A stretch of DNA of 64,000 nt, taken from Chitinophagales bacterium (GTDB lineage Bacteria; Bacteroidota; Bacteroidia; Chitinophagales; Saprospiraceae). The position numbers and the translations under genes were made by a program. The DNA lies in assembly GCA_013298955.1 (NCBI GenBank), contig JAAFJT010000008.1:1-64000 (forward strand), read 5' to 3'. Of the stretch, positions 34,540 through 43,687 are shown one piece after another; position 1 is the stretch's first letter; each line of letters opens with the position of its first letter. A model generated the notes under the pieces. It was not told where the DNA came from and ran no database searches. It saw only the letters and a list, made by a program, of their open reading frames with translations.

Positions 34540-35613
34540 TTATATTTTAAAAGTTAATAATTTTTCTTTCACATAAGTATTAAAATCTTGATTCCCATCG
34601 GAATGAAAATGCACCTGTATCGGCAAAATATAAATAGGTAATTGATTTTCAATCAAATAGGAAAAATGTTTTTCCAAACGGGCAGCATCTTTTTCAGTCG
34701 TAATGATCATTTTTTCAGGGGCAGGCAAATGTTTAAAGGCTTCATGTGTTTGGGCAATATCGTAATTGGTGAAGGCACGATGGTCTTCAAAATCCATCAT
34801 TTTAACCGATTTGACTTGGGATTTCAAATATTGTTCTAAATAAATAGGGCGGGCAATCGCACATAATACAATGACTTCCAATGATTTAGTTAATTCAATC
34901 GGATGAGATAGTGGAAACAATGGATACGGATTGCCATATTTCAAATAAGAAAAAAACACCTTTTGATAATGAAAAGGCGCAAGTTCTTTTACCATTGCTT
35001 GTCGCTGTGTGTCATCCAATATTTCTGGACATTTTGTAACTATCATAACATCTGCTCGCCGATAACCTGATTGCCACTCGCGCAATCGTCCTACAGGAAA
35101 CATCCAATCTCGATTAAAAGGCTCATTATATTCGGTTAAAAGAATATTTATAAAAGGTTGTACAGCAAGATGTTGAAACGCATCATCCAATAAAATAACT
35201 TTAATTTCTGGAAAGGCGTGCATCAACTGCGGAATTGCCAAATCACGTCGTTCACCAACCGAAACTGGCACTTGTGGATATTTGGTTTTAAATAACCAAG
35301 GCTCATCGCCGATGTCCTCTGCTATGTGTTCGGGTTGCGCAATACGAAATCCGCGCGTTTTGCGTCCATATCCTCTGCTCAACGTAGCAACTTGAAAATA
35401 AGGGTTTAATAATTGAATTAAATATTCAATATGAGGTGTTTTACCAGTTCCGCCCACCGTCATATTGCCAATAGAAATAGTTGGTATATCGAATCGGGCA
35501 GGGCGTAGAATCCGCATTCGGTACAAAAATAGACGCAAACTCGCCGCCGCACCGTATAAAATAGCGATAGGAAATACTAAAATTTGAATAATCCGAGTAC
35601 GCAACATGAGCAA
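34540..35613 (-). CDS. lpxK: tetraacyldisaccharide 4'-kinase
   Basis: Phosphorylates the 4' position of the lipid A disaccharide precursor at the inner membrane. 357 residues, normal length. An N-terminal membrane-associated helix (IIQILVFPIAILYGAAASL) precedes the Walker A block SIGNMTVGGTGKTPHIEYL. Other blocks: TLSRGYGRKTRGF, GDEPWLFKTKYPQVPVSVG, ILLDDAFQHLAVQPFINILL and the late TTEKDAARLEKHF. It follows gldJ after a terminator. Confidence 0.95.
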   Translation of the reverse strand: MLMLRTRIIQILVFPIAILYGAAASLRLFLYRMRILRPARFDIPTISIGNMTVGGTGKTPHIEYLIQLLNPYFQVATLSRGYGRKTRGFRIAQPEHIAEDIGDEPWLFKTKYPQVPVSVGERRDLAIPQLMHAFPEIKVILLDDAFQHLAVQPFINILLTEYNEPFNRDWMFPVGRLREWQSGYRRADVMIVTKCPEILDDTQRQAMVKELAPFHYQKVFFSYLKYGNPYPLFPLSHPIELTKSLEVIVLCAIARPIYLEQYLKSQVKSVKMMDFEDHRAFTNYDIAQTHEAFKHLPAPEKMIITTEKDAARLEKHFSYLIENQLPIYILPIQVHFHSDGNQDFNTYVKEKLLTFKI

Positions 35614-35635
35614 AAAATATTAAATTAATTTAAAC

Positions 35636-35676
35636 AAAAAAATGCGTCAAAAGTTGCTTAAAACTTTTGACGCATT
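35636..35676 (-). terminator. gldJ terminator (D-like hairpin)
   Basis: AATGCGTCAAAAGTTTTAAG pairs with its complement and is followed on the minus strand by T7. It lies 20 bases past the gldJ stop. The stem resembles the D-family sequence TGCGTCAAG. Confidence 0.8.
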
Positions 35677-35697
35677 CCGACAGACTCAATCATTAAA

Positions 35698-37206
35698 TTA
35701 TTTATACCGTCTTTTCGGCGTTTTTCGCTTATTTTTAAAGCGATTTCCACCTGTATCATCATTGCCCGCAGCCCCGCCATTTCGGGTCATCGCGCAACGG
35801 AAGCCCAACGTTCTATCCGATTTATCTTCATCCTTGAAGCGACGTGCGCCTGGAGACAACCAAAAAGCCCTATCTGCCCAAGAACCACCTTTGATAACCC
35901 GCGCTTTATCGCTAATCAAAGTCGATTTTCCATAGCGATTGACATAATCCACATTCGATTCCTTGTCACCGTCCATATAATCATACAATTTCGCACGCTT
36001 ATAGTTGTCCCGGTTTGCCACTTCATCATCTTTCACGTCTTGGTAGCGAATGCGCCCCAAACTGTCTTTTTCAACTGGCTTGCCATTTTCGTCCAATACT
36101 TTCTTTTGAAAAGAGTTTCCACGAAAAGGGTTCAAATCATGAGCATCGCCATCACGCAACGCCAAACTCGTCATCGGGCGATAAACATCCATCGTCCACT
36201 CATTGACATTGCCCGCCATATTGTACAACCCAAAATCATTCGCCATAAACGACCGAACGGGTGCCGAAACAGAGGCATGGTCATTCAAATTACCCGCCAT
36301 ACCCATGTAGTCACCACCACTTTTACGGAAGTTCGCCATGATATCACCTTGTTGTTTGTCATGTCTTTGGTAGCGAACCGTATTGCCATTCCAAGGATAG
36401 ATTCGACGGTCTGTGATGCGTTCATCTTGTTGCGAAGCCATGTTGCCTTGCAAACCCAATGCTGCATACTCCCATTCCGCCTCTGTTGGCAACCGATAGG
36501 ATGGCAATAAAATGCCATCTTCATAACGCACTTGGCGTTCTGTACCCGTTTGCGAACTTTTTTTATTCTTACGGACGTTGCCTTGATATTGACCCGCCAA
36601 ATAAGATTCTGTATTAAAATTATTAGCTTCTTTTTGTTCTGCGTCAGGATTCAAAATACCCCGTTCAATCAAAATCATCTCATTCACACGGTCAGTTCTC
36701 CATTTGCAATACTCATTGGCTTGCAACCAATTGACCCCAACGACTGGATAATCATCATAGGAAGGATGGCGAAAATAATTTTCCACATACGGTTCGTTGT
36801 ACGACAATTCGTCGCGCCAAACCAAGGTATCTGGCAAGGCTTTTTGCATGACCTCTGGATAAGCACTCCCGAAAACGCGGTCTAACCAATACAAATATTC
36901 TCGATAATCCGTATTGGCGACTTCCGTTTCATCCATATAGAACGACGAAACCGTCACGCGACGAGGGACGTTGTTCCATTCGTACGTTACGTCCTGTTCG
37001 CTAAGCCCCATCGAAAAGGTGCCACCTTCCACTAAAACCAAATTGGGTCCAGTAGCTTGTCCTTCATAATTTAATTTTTCGTAGCCACCCCATTTTTGGT
37101 CGTTATAGACCCAGTTGGTCGTGGATGAACGCTCTTTAGGTTTGCAAGAGCCGAACGCCAACACGCCCAAGACTACTGCCGCGCCAAACTGCAACGTTTT
37201 TTTCAT
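35698..37206 (-). CDS. gldJ: gliding/T9SS lipoprotein GldJ
   Basis: A 502-residue lipoprotein with signal LQFGAAVVLGVLAFGSC. The FGE-sulfatase-like domain resembles GldK but is of the GldJ type: LVLVEGGTFSMGLSEQDVTY, SFYMDETEVANTDYREYLYW, LPDTLVWRDELSYNEPYVEN, PVVGVNWLQANEYCKWRTDR and RLPTEAEWEYAALG. The C-terminus is a basic tail (RFKNKRKTPKRRYK). In Flavobacterium GldJ is needed for gliding and stabilises GldK. Its presence together with gldK/L/M suggests a full gliding/T9SS apparatus, about 28 kb away from the other genes. Confidence 0.9.
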   Translation of the reverse strand: MKKTLQFGAAVVLGVLAFGSCKPKERSSTTNWVYNDQKWGGYEKLNYEGQATGPNLVLVEGGTFSMGLSEQDVTYEWNNVPRRVTVSSFYMDETEVANTDYREYLYWLDRVFGSAYPEVMQKALPDTLVWRDELSYNEPYVENYFRHPSYDDYPVVGVNWLQANEYCKWRTDRVNEMILIERGILNPDAEQKEANNFNTESYLAGQYQGNVRKNKKSSQTGTERQVRYEDGILLPSYRLPTEAEWEYAALGLQGNMASQQDERITDRRIYPWNGNTVRYQRHDKQQGDIMANFRKSGGDYMGMAGNLNDHASVSAPVRSFMANDFGLYNMAGNVNEWTMDVYRPMTSLALRDGDAHDLNPFRGNSFQKKVLDENGKPVEKDSLGRIRYQDVKDDEVANRDNYKRAKLYDYMDGDKESNVDYVNRYGKSTLISDKARVIKGGSWADRAFWLSPGARRFKDEDKSDRTLGFRCAMTRNGGAAGNDDTGGNRFKNKRKTPKRRYK

Positions 37207-37635
37207 TGTGTATCCAAAATAGGTTGTTTAAATAGCTTTATTGCTTCTGCGCCCGTCATCTAATCGCTCCCCGACCGATGGCATGATTTGCGCGATTCTA
37301 TTCATTAGGCTTTTTAACGTTTGGCGAAGCGGTTTATTTTGCATTAAGATAAAATATTTGTGGCGGCTGTCGTTTAGAGGCTAAATCCAAAATTATATTT
37401 TGCAAAAATCAAAAGGGTACAATCCATGAAGATTGTACCCTTTTTTTAAAAAAAACTCAAAATTAAAATTAAATCGGTTTTTGAAGGACTCAACTCTTGA
37501 AAGACCGTGAGCTGATGGAGCAAGCTCTACCCCCCGATGAACTTGCTCCGGCTCACTCTTGAAATTCCGTTGAACTCCAATATCTTAAATATTTTTTATA
37601 CTTTTATTAAGCATATGATTATTTATTAGGAAAAA
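37207..37635. other. spacer with two hairpins
   Basis: 429 bases upstream of gldJ. It holds a possible minus-strand -7 element TAATTTTG at 37388-37395, a terminator-like hairpin at 37411-37447 and a larger imperfect inverted repeat at about 37480-37575. No gene. Confidence 0.6.
37411..37447 (+). terminator. isolated hairpin with T-run
   Basis: AAAAGGGTACAATC pairs with GATTGTACCCTTTT, then T-run. No plus-strand gene precedes it, so it may act bidirectionally or end an antisense transcript. Confidence 0.6.
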
Positions 37636-37875
37636 TCATGCCACTCTTGACATTACGGGAAGGTTATTTTGCATTACCTTGATTTTACCTTCTACCGCTA
37701 ATTGTTGATGCAGTTTGTGATACTCGGCGCGATATTCGCTGTAATCTCTATATTCTGCATAAACTTCAGTGCCGCAATTGTTTTCTACCAAGATTTGAAA
37801 AAACAAAAAATTGTCTTTATAAAAAAACTTGGTCAATAATTTTTCTACAGCATATTGCATCTTACCGTTTTCCAT
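37636..37875 (-). CDS. small hypothetical protein (79 aa)
   Basis: Not recognised. Reads GKMQYAVEKLLTKFFYKDNF, a Tyr/Glu-rich middle (EVYAEYRDYSEYRAEYHKL) and a basic end. No signal peptide or membrane segment. It is alone on its strand between long spacers, and the balanced composition argues for a real gene over a chance ORF. Confidence 0.5.
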   Translation of the reverse strand: MENGKMQYAVEKLLTKFFYKDNFLFFQILVENNCGTEVYAEYRDYSEYRAEYHKLHQQLAVEGKIKVMQNNLPVMSRVA

Positions 37876-38426
37876 TCGTTTCTATTTGGCTTTTCGGAAA
37901 TTATTGTTCCCTTTCTTTTCGTTTGATAATACAAATGTGCAGGGGTGTATCTTATTTTTCATGCACAACTTGTCGTAACTTGTGACATGATTCTTTAATT
38001 AAATCAATATTTAAAATATATTTAAAATATTGATTTAAAAAGTGATTTTGATTATATCAACAACGTTGATTATACCAAAAAGCCCATAGTTGCGGGCGTT
38101 TTTTTTTTGATTTAAATAGGCTAAATGAGGATTTTTTTAAAATTATTAGGGTTTTAAAGCCCATTCCCCTTAAAAAAAAATCCAAATTGAAAAAATGTTT
38201 GAAAAAGACTCGAATCTAATTGATAACAAATTCAGACATAGAAATACCTCTTTTCGGCGGCGAAGCCCTTCGTCGCTCCACTCATATACTTGTCCTATAT
38301 CAGTTGGTAAACGAAACTTGACGCAAGTTATGCTCGAAATTTATTTTCAACTCATTTAGCAAAGGTATATTAGTAAAATGTCAATTATTTTTTGATTATT
38401 TAGATATTCATAATTGATTTTTGGGA
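37876..38426. other. spacer with terminator-like and promoter-like sites
   Basis: 551 bases. A hairpin GCCC...GGGC with T-run is at 38077-38108. A GC-rich stem (GGCGGCGAAGCCCTTCGTCGC) is near 38258. A D-family half-site (AACTTGACGCAAGTTATGCTCG) is at about 38315, and a minus-strand TACCTTTG is at 38360-38367. An unannotated small RNA transcribed leftward from that promoter is possible; no ORF is convincing. Confidence 0.45.
38077..38108. terminator. bidirectional hairpin terminator
   Basis: AAAAAGCCC pairs with GGGCGTTTTT across ATAGTTGC, with A- and T-runs on either side. Confidence 0.55.
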
Positions 38427-39182
38427 TTATTTCAAAACGTCGTATCCGTACCGCAATATCATTCCGATGATGACTATTAAAAAAATATTTCTAACAAAAA
38501 GGTTGCCTTTCAAAATCGCCATGCGAGTGCCGACAATGGCTCCTGCGATATTAAATACTGCCATTGGCAACGCATACTGCCATAAAATATGGTCATTCAT
38601 CCAAAAAACGCCAATCGCACCAACATTCGACGCAACATTGACGACTTTGGCATGTGCGGAAGCCGTCAAAAAATCAAATCCCATCAAACTAATGAATGCC
38701 AATACCAAAAAACTCCCTGTGCCAGGCCCAAAAAAACCATCGTAGAAACCAACAATAGACCCAATTAAACTCCCATATATCAAAGCCTTGTTTTTTGAAA
38801 CCGTTTTGGTTTCAAAAGAGCCAAAATCTTTTTTCCAAAACGTGTAAATGGCTACTGCAATTAAGATGAAAAGCATCAATGGTTTTAGTTTTTGCGGGTC
38901 TAAATGACTCACCATTCGCGCTCCTAAAATGCTGAAAAGCATCGTCAATACACTTGTGATTAATAAAAATGTTTTATGAAAAGACACTTTTTGAGCATAT
39001 TGAATTGCCGCCGTTCCTGAACCCAGAACCGAAGGAATTTTACCCGTTCCAAGCAAGGCTGGAATGGGCATATTCGGTAAATTTATCAAGAGTGCAGGAG
39101 TTTGAATCAGTCCGCCGCCGCCCACAATGGAATCAATGAAGCCCGCTAAAAAAGCGAAAAAACATAATATAATACTGGTCAT
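38427..39182 (-). CDS. TSUP family transporter (TauE/SafE-like)
   Basis: A 251-residue inner-membrane protein with seven to eight hydrophobic helices. Family signatures: GFIDSIVGGGGLIQTPALL near the N-terminus and the second-half repeat GSIVGFYDGFFGPGTGSFLV. TSUP proteins export or import sulfite, sulfonates or organic anions. The ssuD gene of this window lies 20 kb away, so no functional link is claimed. arfB lies 85 bases upstream on the same strand. Confidence 0.92.
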   Translation of the reverse strand: MTSIILCFFAFLAGFIDSIVGGGGLIQTPALLINLPNMPIPALLGTGKIPSVLGSGTAAIQYAQKVSFHKTFLLITSVLTMLFSILGARMVSHLDPQKLKPLMLFILIAVAIYTFWKKDFGSFETKTVSKNKALIYGSLIGSIVGFYDGFFGPGTGSFLVLAFISLMGFDFLTASAHAKVVNVASNVGAIGVFWMNDHILWQYALPMAVFNIAGAIVGTRMAILKGNLFVRNIFLIVIIGMILRYGYDVLK

Positions 39183-39267
39183 AAAGGATAAACGATGATT
39201 TTAATTGTTTGATAATCAAGGAATTGCAAAAATAAGCAATTTCCGCCAGCAATTTTCCAAAGCATTT

Positions 39268-39657
39268 TCATAAGCGTTTTTCAGCTTCATCATCCTTTTT
39301 TTGTTTGCGTTGAGCGCGAAATGCCAAGACTTCCCACCGTTTCAACGTCGGCAAACGCGGACCTTCCACCACAAATGCTTTTTCAATTTGCGCAATCAAT
39401 TTTTCAATTGCCAACGCATGGTTCTCTAATTGCGAGCGAGTGGTTTGGTCCACCGCCGACAAAATGCCTTTTTTAGAAAGTTGATTGTTGAGTTTTTTCA
39501 AAACCAACTCTTTTTCGGTTTCGGTAAAAGCCTCCGATGCGTTCACATCGAACAAGACTTCGACTTTGGTTTCGACTTTATTGACGTTTTGTCCACCTTT
39601 GCCGCCACTGCGCGAAGTGCGAAACGTTAATTCTTTTTTGAGGATTTCGATATTCAT
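39268..39657 (-). CDS. arfB: ribosome-rescue peptidyl-tRNA hydrolase ArfB
   Basis: Hydrolyses peptidyl-tRNA on stalled ribosomes. 129 residues with the class I release-factor GGQ motif in SRSGGKGGQNVNKVETKVEV. The family's basic C-terminal tail, which enters the mRNA channel, is present (KRWEVLAFRAQRKQKKDDEAEKRL). Length is standard. Confidence 0.94.
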   Translation of the reverse strand: MNIEILKKELTFRTSRSGGKGGQNVNKVETKVEVLFDVNASEAFTETEKELVLKKLNNQLSKKGILSAVDQTTRSQLENHALAIEKLIAQIEKAFVVEGPRLPTLKRWEVLAFRAQRKQKKDDEAEKRL

Positions 39658-40002
39658 GAATGCGTAAATGGTTTGTTAAAAGAATGCATACAATTATGGC
39701 TCGGATTCTTGTCTGAGTTCCGCCCGCACTTTCATTGACATTATAAAATTGAATCGTTTCTTCCATTTTTTTTAAACGTAATTTAGATTCCGTTTGTACT
39801 TTTGTTTTCAACTGTTTTTTTTAAGATGGGTTTTGGCAAGTAGTATTTTAATTCAACTAAAAAACTGATTTATACGAATTGTATTTTGCGAGCATTATAC
39901 ATAGATGAATAAAAATTTGTTATTCGGCTCCCTATTAACATTGGTTTGTAAAAACCTTATGTACATTTGCTATATCATTCAAGTTAAACGTAATAAAATA
40001 AA
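39658..40002. other. divergent spacer
   Basis: 345 bases between arfB and a plus-strand hypothetical gene. AT-rich, with a promoter at 39962-39969. The minus-strand ORF at 39578-39811 is a shadow overlapping arfB. Confidence 0.55.
39962..39969 (+). promoter_or_regulatory. -7 promoter element TACATTTG
   Basis: TAnnTTTG match with TTG about 18 bases upstream, 33 bases before the ATG at 40003. Confidence 0.6.
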
Positions 40003-40506
40003 ATGCTTATGGCTGCTTTTACTGCAACTTATGTCATCCAAGCACCCGTGAATACGATTCAATCTTTCATTGAAGCGCGTTCTCAACAAGCGACCACCGT
40101 GCAAATGCCTTCTTTAAAGCATGAAAAAGCCTTTTTGAAAATCTGTAACCGACTTGTAATGGATATGCAAGCAGAAGCAATGAAGTTGACTTCGGAAGAA
40201 GCATCCAGCATCTGGAAAAGTATTCAAAAGGATATGCAACCGTTTTCCAAAATGGATAAAGCGATCCGAAATATGGTACCGATTTACGTAGGCGAAAAAG
40301 AATTGATATTAATTATCAAGTCTTTGTGGTTGAATATCAATCAATTGACTCAAGATATTAAATTAATTGCTCAATTGCCCGAAGTAGATGAAACAACGGC
40401 GGCATACGCTGATTATTTTGGGGATATGTTGCAAAATGCGATTCAAGACCCATCCAATACGCGGGTGATGGGCAAAAAAGCTTTATTGTACCTATTTGAA
40501 GACTAA
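40003..40506 (+). CDS. hypothetical helical protein (167 aa)
   Basis: Not recognised. No signal peptide; the sequence is amphipathic and helical throughout (for example LKHEKAFLKICNRLVMDMQA and ELILIIKSLWLNINQLTQDI), suggesting an all-alpha cytosolic protein. A good promoter precedes it and a long palindrome follows within 12 bases, so it is probably a single-gene unit. Confidence 0.7.
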   Translation: MLMAAFTATYVIQAPVNTIQSFIEARSQQATTVQMPSLKHEKAFLKICNRLVMDMQAEAMKLTSEEASSIWKSIQKDMQPFSKMDKAIRNMVPIYVGEKELILIIKSLWLNINQLTQDIKLIAQLPEVDETTAAYADYFGDMLQNAIQDPSNTRVMGKKALLYLFED

Positions 40507-40518
40507 TCTATGCCTTAC

Positions 40519-40584
40519 AACCGACATTCCGCACCCTAATTTTTAATTCCTTAAAATCAAAAATTAAGGTGCGGAATGTCGGTT
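40519..40584. repeat. long palindrome after hypothetical gene
   Basis: AACCGACATTCCGCACCCTA pairs with TTAAGGTGCGGAATGTCGGTT around an AT loop. Arms of about 26 bases. No T-run, so more like a palindromic element than a terminator. Confidence 0.8.
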
Positions 40585-40662
40585 TAAATGAAGCATAAAT
40601 GTAATTCAAAAACGAAAATGGAGTGTATTTTTTGAAAAAAATTGAATTTCATTCGGCGAATT

Positions 40663-40706
40663 AAAAAAGGCTCCGTTTAGGAAACGTTGAACGTTTCCTA
40701 AACGGA
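40663..40706. terminator. bidirectional terminator
   Basis: GGCTCCGTTTAGGAAACGTT pairs with AACGTTTCCTAAACGGAGCC; A6 before and T7 after. It serves the convergent genes on both sides. Confidence 0.85.
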
Positions 40707-40734
40707 GCCTTTTTTATTTAAATTTGAAAAAACG

Positions 40735-41505
40735 TTAAGGCGCAAACTCAATCTGCACTGTATCATCCACTTTCAAACCCAACATTTCACTTGCACGCCC
40801 TGTATGAATCGCGATTTCCAAATAATCGGTGTTAAACAAACAAAGCGTATCGCCCATCGAAACCTCATTATAATGTCTCGACAATTTGCGAATCGGGTCA
40901 TGGCGTTTGAAAAAGAGTTTAAACGCTCGATTTTTGCCCACGCGCTCAAACAACGTGCGCGTAATATTCAAAACCACATTTCCATAATCATCAATATGAA
41001 TGACACTTCCACGAATCTGCGTTTGCGACGTAACGGGTTGAAACATAAGGCGTTGTAAAATATCGCCTGCGGGTTTGCCCACCGTTTCAATCGGATTGCC
41101 TTTGACAATATGCCCTACTGCATGCGCCAATACATCCCGTATCGGCTCAATGCTCAAACCCGAAAACGGCAATTCATACGCCACCTGCGGCAAAGTCGGA
41201 AATATCAACGATAGCAACCCATTATCAGGCACCACAAAGTAATGATTTTTATAAACCGTTACTAAAAACCGATTGCGGTCTCCTCCCATATTATTGACGC
41301 TGATAACATGAATCGTGCCTTCAGGAAAGCAATGCCAACAATTTTTCAACGTAAATGCCGCTTGTACAATATCATGTTTTTTAATCTGGTGCGTAATATC
41401 TATCAAATTGAGTTGGCGGTGACGAGTCAGCATCGCCCCTTTGATGCTCGGCACATAATAGTCCTTGTCACCAAAATCTGTCGTCATCGTTACAATAGTC
41501 ATCAA
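40735..41505 (-). CDS. S-adenosyl-L-methionine hydrolase (adenosine-forming)
   Basis: DUF62-family enzyme that hydrolyses SAM to adenosine and methionine using a water/hydroxide-activating Asp-Arg-His set. Blocks: VTMTTDFGDKDYYVPSIKGA, HVISVNNMGGDRNRFLV, FVVPDNGLLSLI and SVIHIDDYGNVVLNIT. 256 residues, standard length. A fluorinase or chlorinase is much less likely in this lineage. Confidence 0.9.
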   Translation of the reverse strand: MMTIVTMTTDFGDKDYYVPSIKGAMLTRHRQLNLIDITHQIKKHDIVQAAFTLKNCWHCFPEGTIHVISVNNMGGDRNRFLVTVYKNHYFVVPDNGLLSLIFPTLPQVAYELPFSGLSIEPIRDVLAHAVGHIVKGNPIETVGKPAGDILQRLMFQPVTSQTQIRGSVIHIDDYGNVVLNITRTLFERVGKNRAFKLFFKRHDPIRKLSRHYNEVSMGDTLCLFNTDYLEIAIHTGRASEMLGLKVDDTVQIEFAP

Positions 41506-42012
41506 AAGTAATTTGGGAATTGAGATGAAACAATCATTGGTGGAATTACACTTAAAAAATTGATTTTAAACTTTTTACCCTTTACAAATTCCATTCACAA
41601 GTTCGCTTAATTTTATATTTTTTTAAAAAATTTGTATAAAAAAATTTGCTTTTCTCCTATCTTTTTCTTTATTTTACACAAAAATAAGACTTCATTACAT
41701 TAAAAGATGCTTTTATGAAAAAAAATTTTGCTTTTCATCACATATTTAACAATAGAAATACACAAAGGAGGGCTGTGCCATGATTGTTTTTTAAAATGTA
41801 TGAGCCAATCAAGATACAATTGGAACGCGGATAACACGGATAGGGCGGATTTTCACGGATTTTTTTGAATCAAAAAAAATCCAATTAAAAAAATCCGTGA
41901 AAATCCGCTCTATCTGTGTCATCTGCGTTCCAATTCGCTCCACATTGGATAACCTTGTACGCATTGTTTAACCATTAAACATCAAAAGTTCAACCAAAAA
42001 ATTCAAAAAAGT
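41506..42012. other. divergent spacer with A-family palindrome
   Basis: 507 bases between the SAM hydrolase and phoH. It is AT-rich up to about 41750, then has a GGAGGGC stretch and A-family copy 8. No gene. Confidence 0.65.
41817..41935. repeat. A-family palindrome, copy 8
   Basis: Arms AATTGGAACGCGGATAACAC / GTGTCATCTGCGTTCCAATT, with inner CGGATTTTCACGGATTTTTT and its partner. It ends 78 bases before phoH. Confidence 0.92.
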
Positions 42013-43056
42013 TTGAGCGAAATCATTTTGACCATTGATGGAGTTGATTTGTTAGCCCTTTACGGTGAAAATAACTCCAAATTGAACCTTGTCCGCAAGG
42101 CGTTTCCCGATTTGACGATTACGTCTCGGGGTAATAATTTGAAAATCGCAGGAGCCAAAAGCGATGCGCAGACCGCCAAAGCCACGATGGAAATGATGGT
42201 GCGGATGCTCAAAGACCATAAAGAATTGTCTTCTCAAACCGTGACGGACATGTTGAAAGGCGAAAACCCGTATGAAGTGCGGCTGCCCGCAGGCGAAAGT
42301 AATGCTACTATCGTCTATGGACGCGATGGCGCACCCATCAAGGCGAAAACCCGCAATCAACGCAAACTCGTCGAAGCCATTGACCAACATGATATTGTGT
42401 TTGCGCTCGGTCCCGCAGGAACGGGCAAAACCTATACGGCGGTTGCGATGGCAGTACGGGCGTTGAAGCACAAAATTGTGAAAAAAATTATTTTGACGCG
42501 CCCCGCAGTGGAAGCTGGTGAAAATTTGGGTTTCTTGCCCGGAGATTTGAAGGAGAAAATTGACCCGTATTTGCGCCCGTTATACGACGCGCTGGACGAT
42601 ATGTTTCCTGCCGACAAACTCACGCAAATGATGACGAGTCGTACGATTGAAGTGGCACCGTTAGCGTTCATGCGCGGTCGGACGTTGAATGATGCGTTTG
42701 TCATCCTCGACGAAGCGCAAAATGCGACTCCGCAACAGATGAAAATGTTCTTAACGCGGCTCGGTCCGACGGCTAAATGTGTGGTGACGGGCGATTTGTC
42801 TCAAATCGATTTGCCGCGCAATATTCAGTCTGGCTTGGTGCAATCGTTGGATATTTTGAAAAATGTGGATGGGATTGCACAAGTGTTTTTGTCTGCGGAG
42901 GATGTGGTGCGGCATCGCTTGGTGAAGGAAATCATCAAAGCGTATGAAGCCGACGACGAAGCTTGGCGACAACACAAAATGGCGCAAGACGCTCGACGGA
43001 ATAATACCACTCGAAGCATGCCCGATAAAACGGAAGAAGCGAGTACGAATGAATAA
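42013..43056 (+). CDS. phoH: PhoH-like ATPase/RNA-associated protein
   Basis: A 347-residue cytosolic PhoH protein. The N-terminal KH-like part (DLLALYGENNSKLNLVRKAF) is followed by the ATPase core with Walker A FALGPAGTGKTYTAVAMAV and Walker B AFVILDEAQNATPQQMKMFL. The start is TTG at 42013: no in-frame ATG exists between the upstream stop (41950) and the conserved sequence, and the residues from there fit family N-termini. A terminator follows. The role is probably RNA processing or degradation under stress, by analogy. Confidence 0.93.
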   Translation: MSEIILTIDGVDLLALYGENNSKLNLVRKAFPDLTITSRGNNLKIAGAKSDAQTAKATMEMMVRMLKDHKELSSQTVTDMLKGENPYEVRLPAGESNATIVYGRDGAPIKAKTRNQRKLVEAIDQHDIVFALGPAGTGKTYTAVAMAVRALKHKIVKKIILTRPAVEAGENLGFLPGDLKEKIDPYLRPLYDALDDMFPADKLTQMMTSRTIEVAPLAFMRGRTLNDAFVILDEAQNATPQQMKMFLTRLGPTAKCVVTGDLSQIDLPRNIQSGLVQSLDILKNVDGIAQVFLSAEDVVRHRLVKEIIKAYEADDEAWRQHKMAQDARRNNTTRSMPDKTEEASTNE

Positions 43057-43091
43057 TTAATTATAATTATAAAAGATTGATTGATAAGGAC

Positions 43092-43125
43092 AACGGCATT
43101 CGTTTTGGAAACGGATGCCGTTTTT
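43092..43125 (+). terminator. phoH terminator
   Basis: AACGGCATTCGTTT pairs with AAACGGATGCCGTT, followed by T5. The stem resembles the one at 44056-44093. Confidence 0.82.
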
Positions 43126-43146
43126 GATTAGATGACCTACATTTTT

Positions 43147-43177
43147 TTTGCAAAAAAGTTTCAAATGATTATCTTTG
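43147..43177 (+). promoter_or_regulatory. promoter TTTG-N19-TATCTTTG
   Basis: A nearly ideal Bacteroidota promoter with -33 TTTG at 43147-43150 and -7 TATCTTTG at 43170-43177. It is 36 bases upstream of the putative nucleotidyltransferase. Confidence 0.75.
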
Positions 43178-43213
43178 CTATAAATTTGCCCCAAATTTAA
43201 AAGGTATCAAACA

Positions 43214-43687
43214 ATGAAATTACAATTTAACCAGCGCGGCTATCTTGAACCGAATGATGTCATTGAGATAAGCCCTACGGATTTTAAAGAATTATTTGTT
43301 TTTAATGACCATCGTCAAATGCTTTTTGAAGCCTATTGCGATTTTTTAGCAAAACTTCAAGCCTTAGAACTTGGCACTTTTCGACAATGGGTCAATGGCA
43401 GTTTTACCACTAAAAAAGTGCAACCGAATGATATTGATGTGGTTACATTTGTGGATCATGTTTTATTTGATAAGCATGAATCCGTTTTTCGAGAATGGTA
43501 TCGGAATCGAAAGCAAGGCAAAATAGATTGTTATTTTGTACGCGTTTATCCAGAAGGGCATCAAAATTATTTTTTAACGCAATTCGATACCCTTCAATTT
43601 TGGCATGATTTCACAAGAGATTATAAGAAAAAAAGTGAAAAAAAAGGATTCATTCAACTCAATTTTCCAACCAATGAAATTAAGTAA
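43214..43687 (+). CDS. nucleotidyltransferase-like protein (DUF6932-type)
   Basis: A 157-residue protein. It opens LQFNQRGYLEPNDVIEISPTDF and carries WVNGSFTTKKVQPNDIDVVTF. The G-S-F followed by D-I-D matches the active-site pattern of minimal nucleotidyltransferases (GS-x9/10-D-x-D). This form resembles proteins annotated DUF6932. It has its own strong promoter, and its last 14 bases overlap the next gene. The arrangement suggests a two-gene module, possibly toxin-antitoxin of the MNT/HEPN style or a defence function, but activity is inferred only. Confidence 0.75.
   Translation: MKLQFNQRGYLEPNDVIEISPTDFKELFVFNDHRQMLFEAYCDFLAKLQALELGTFRQWVNGSFTTKKVQPNDIDVVTFVDHVLFDKHESVFREWYRNRKQGKIDCYFVRVYPEGHQNYFLTQFDTLQFWHDFTRDYKKKSEKKGFIQLNFPTNEIK

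Noticed and set aside
39578-39811. 77-residue minus-strand ORF upstream of arfB
   Set aside because: It overlaps arfB in another frame and has no homology-like features.
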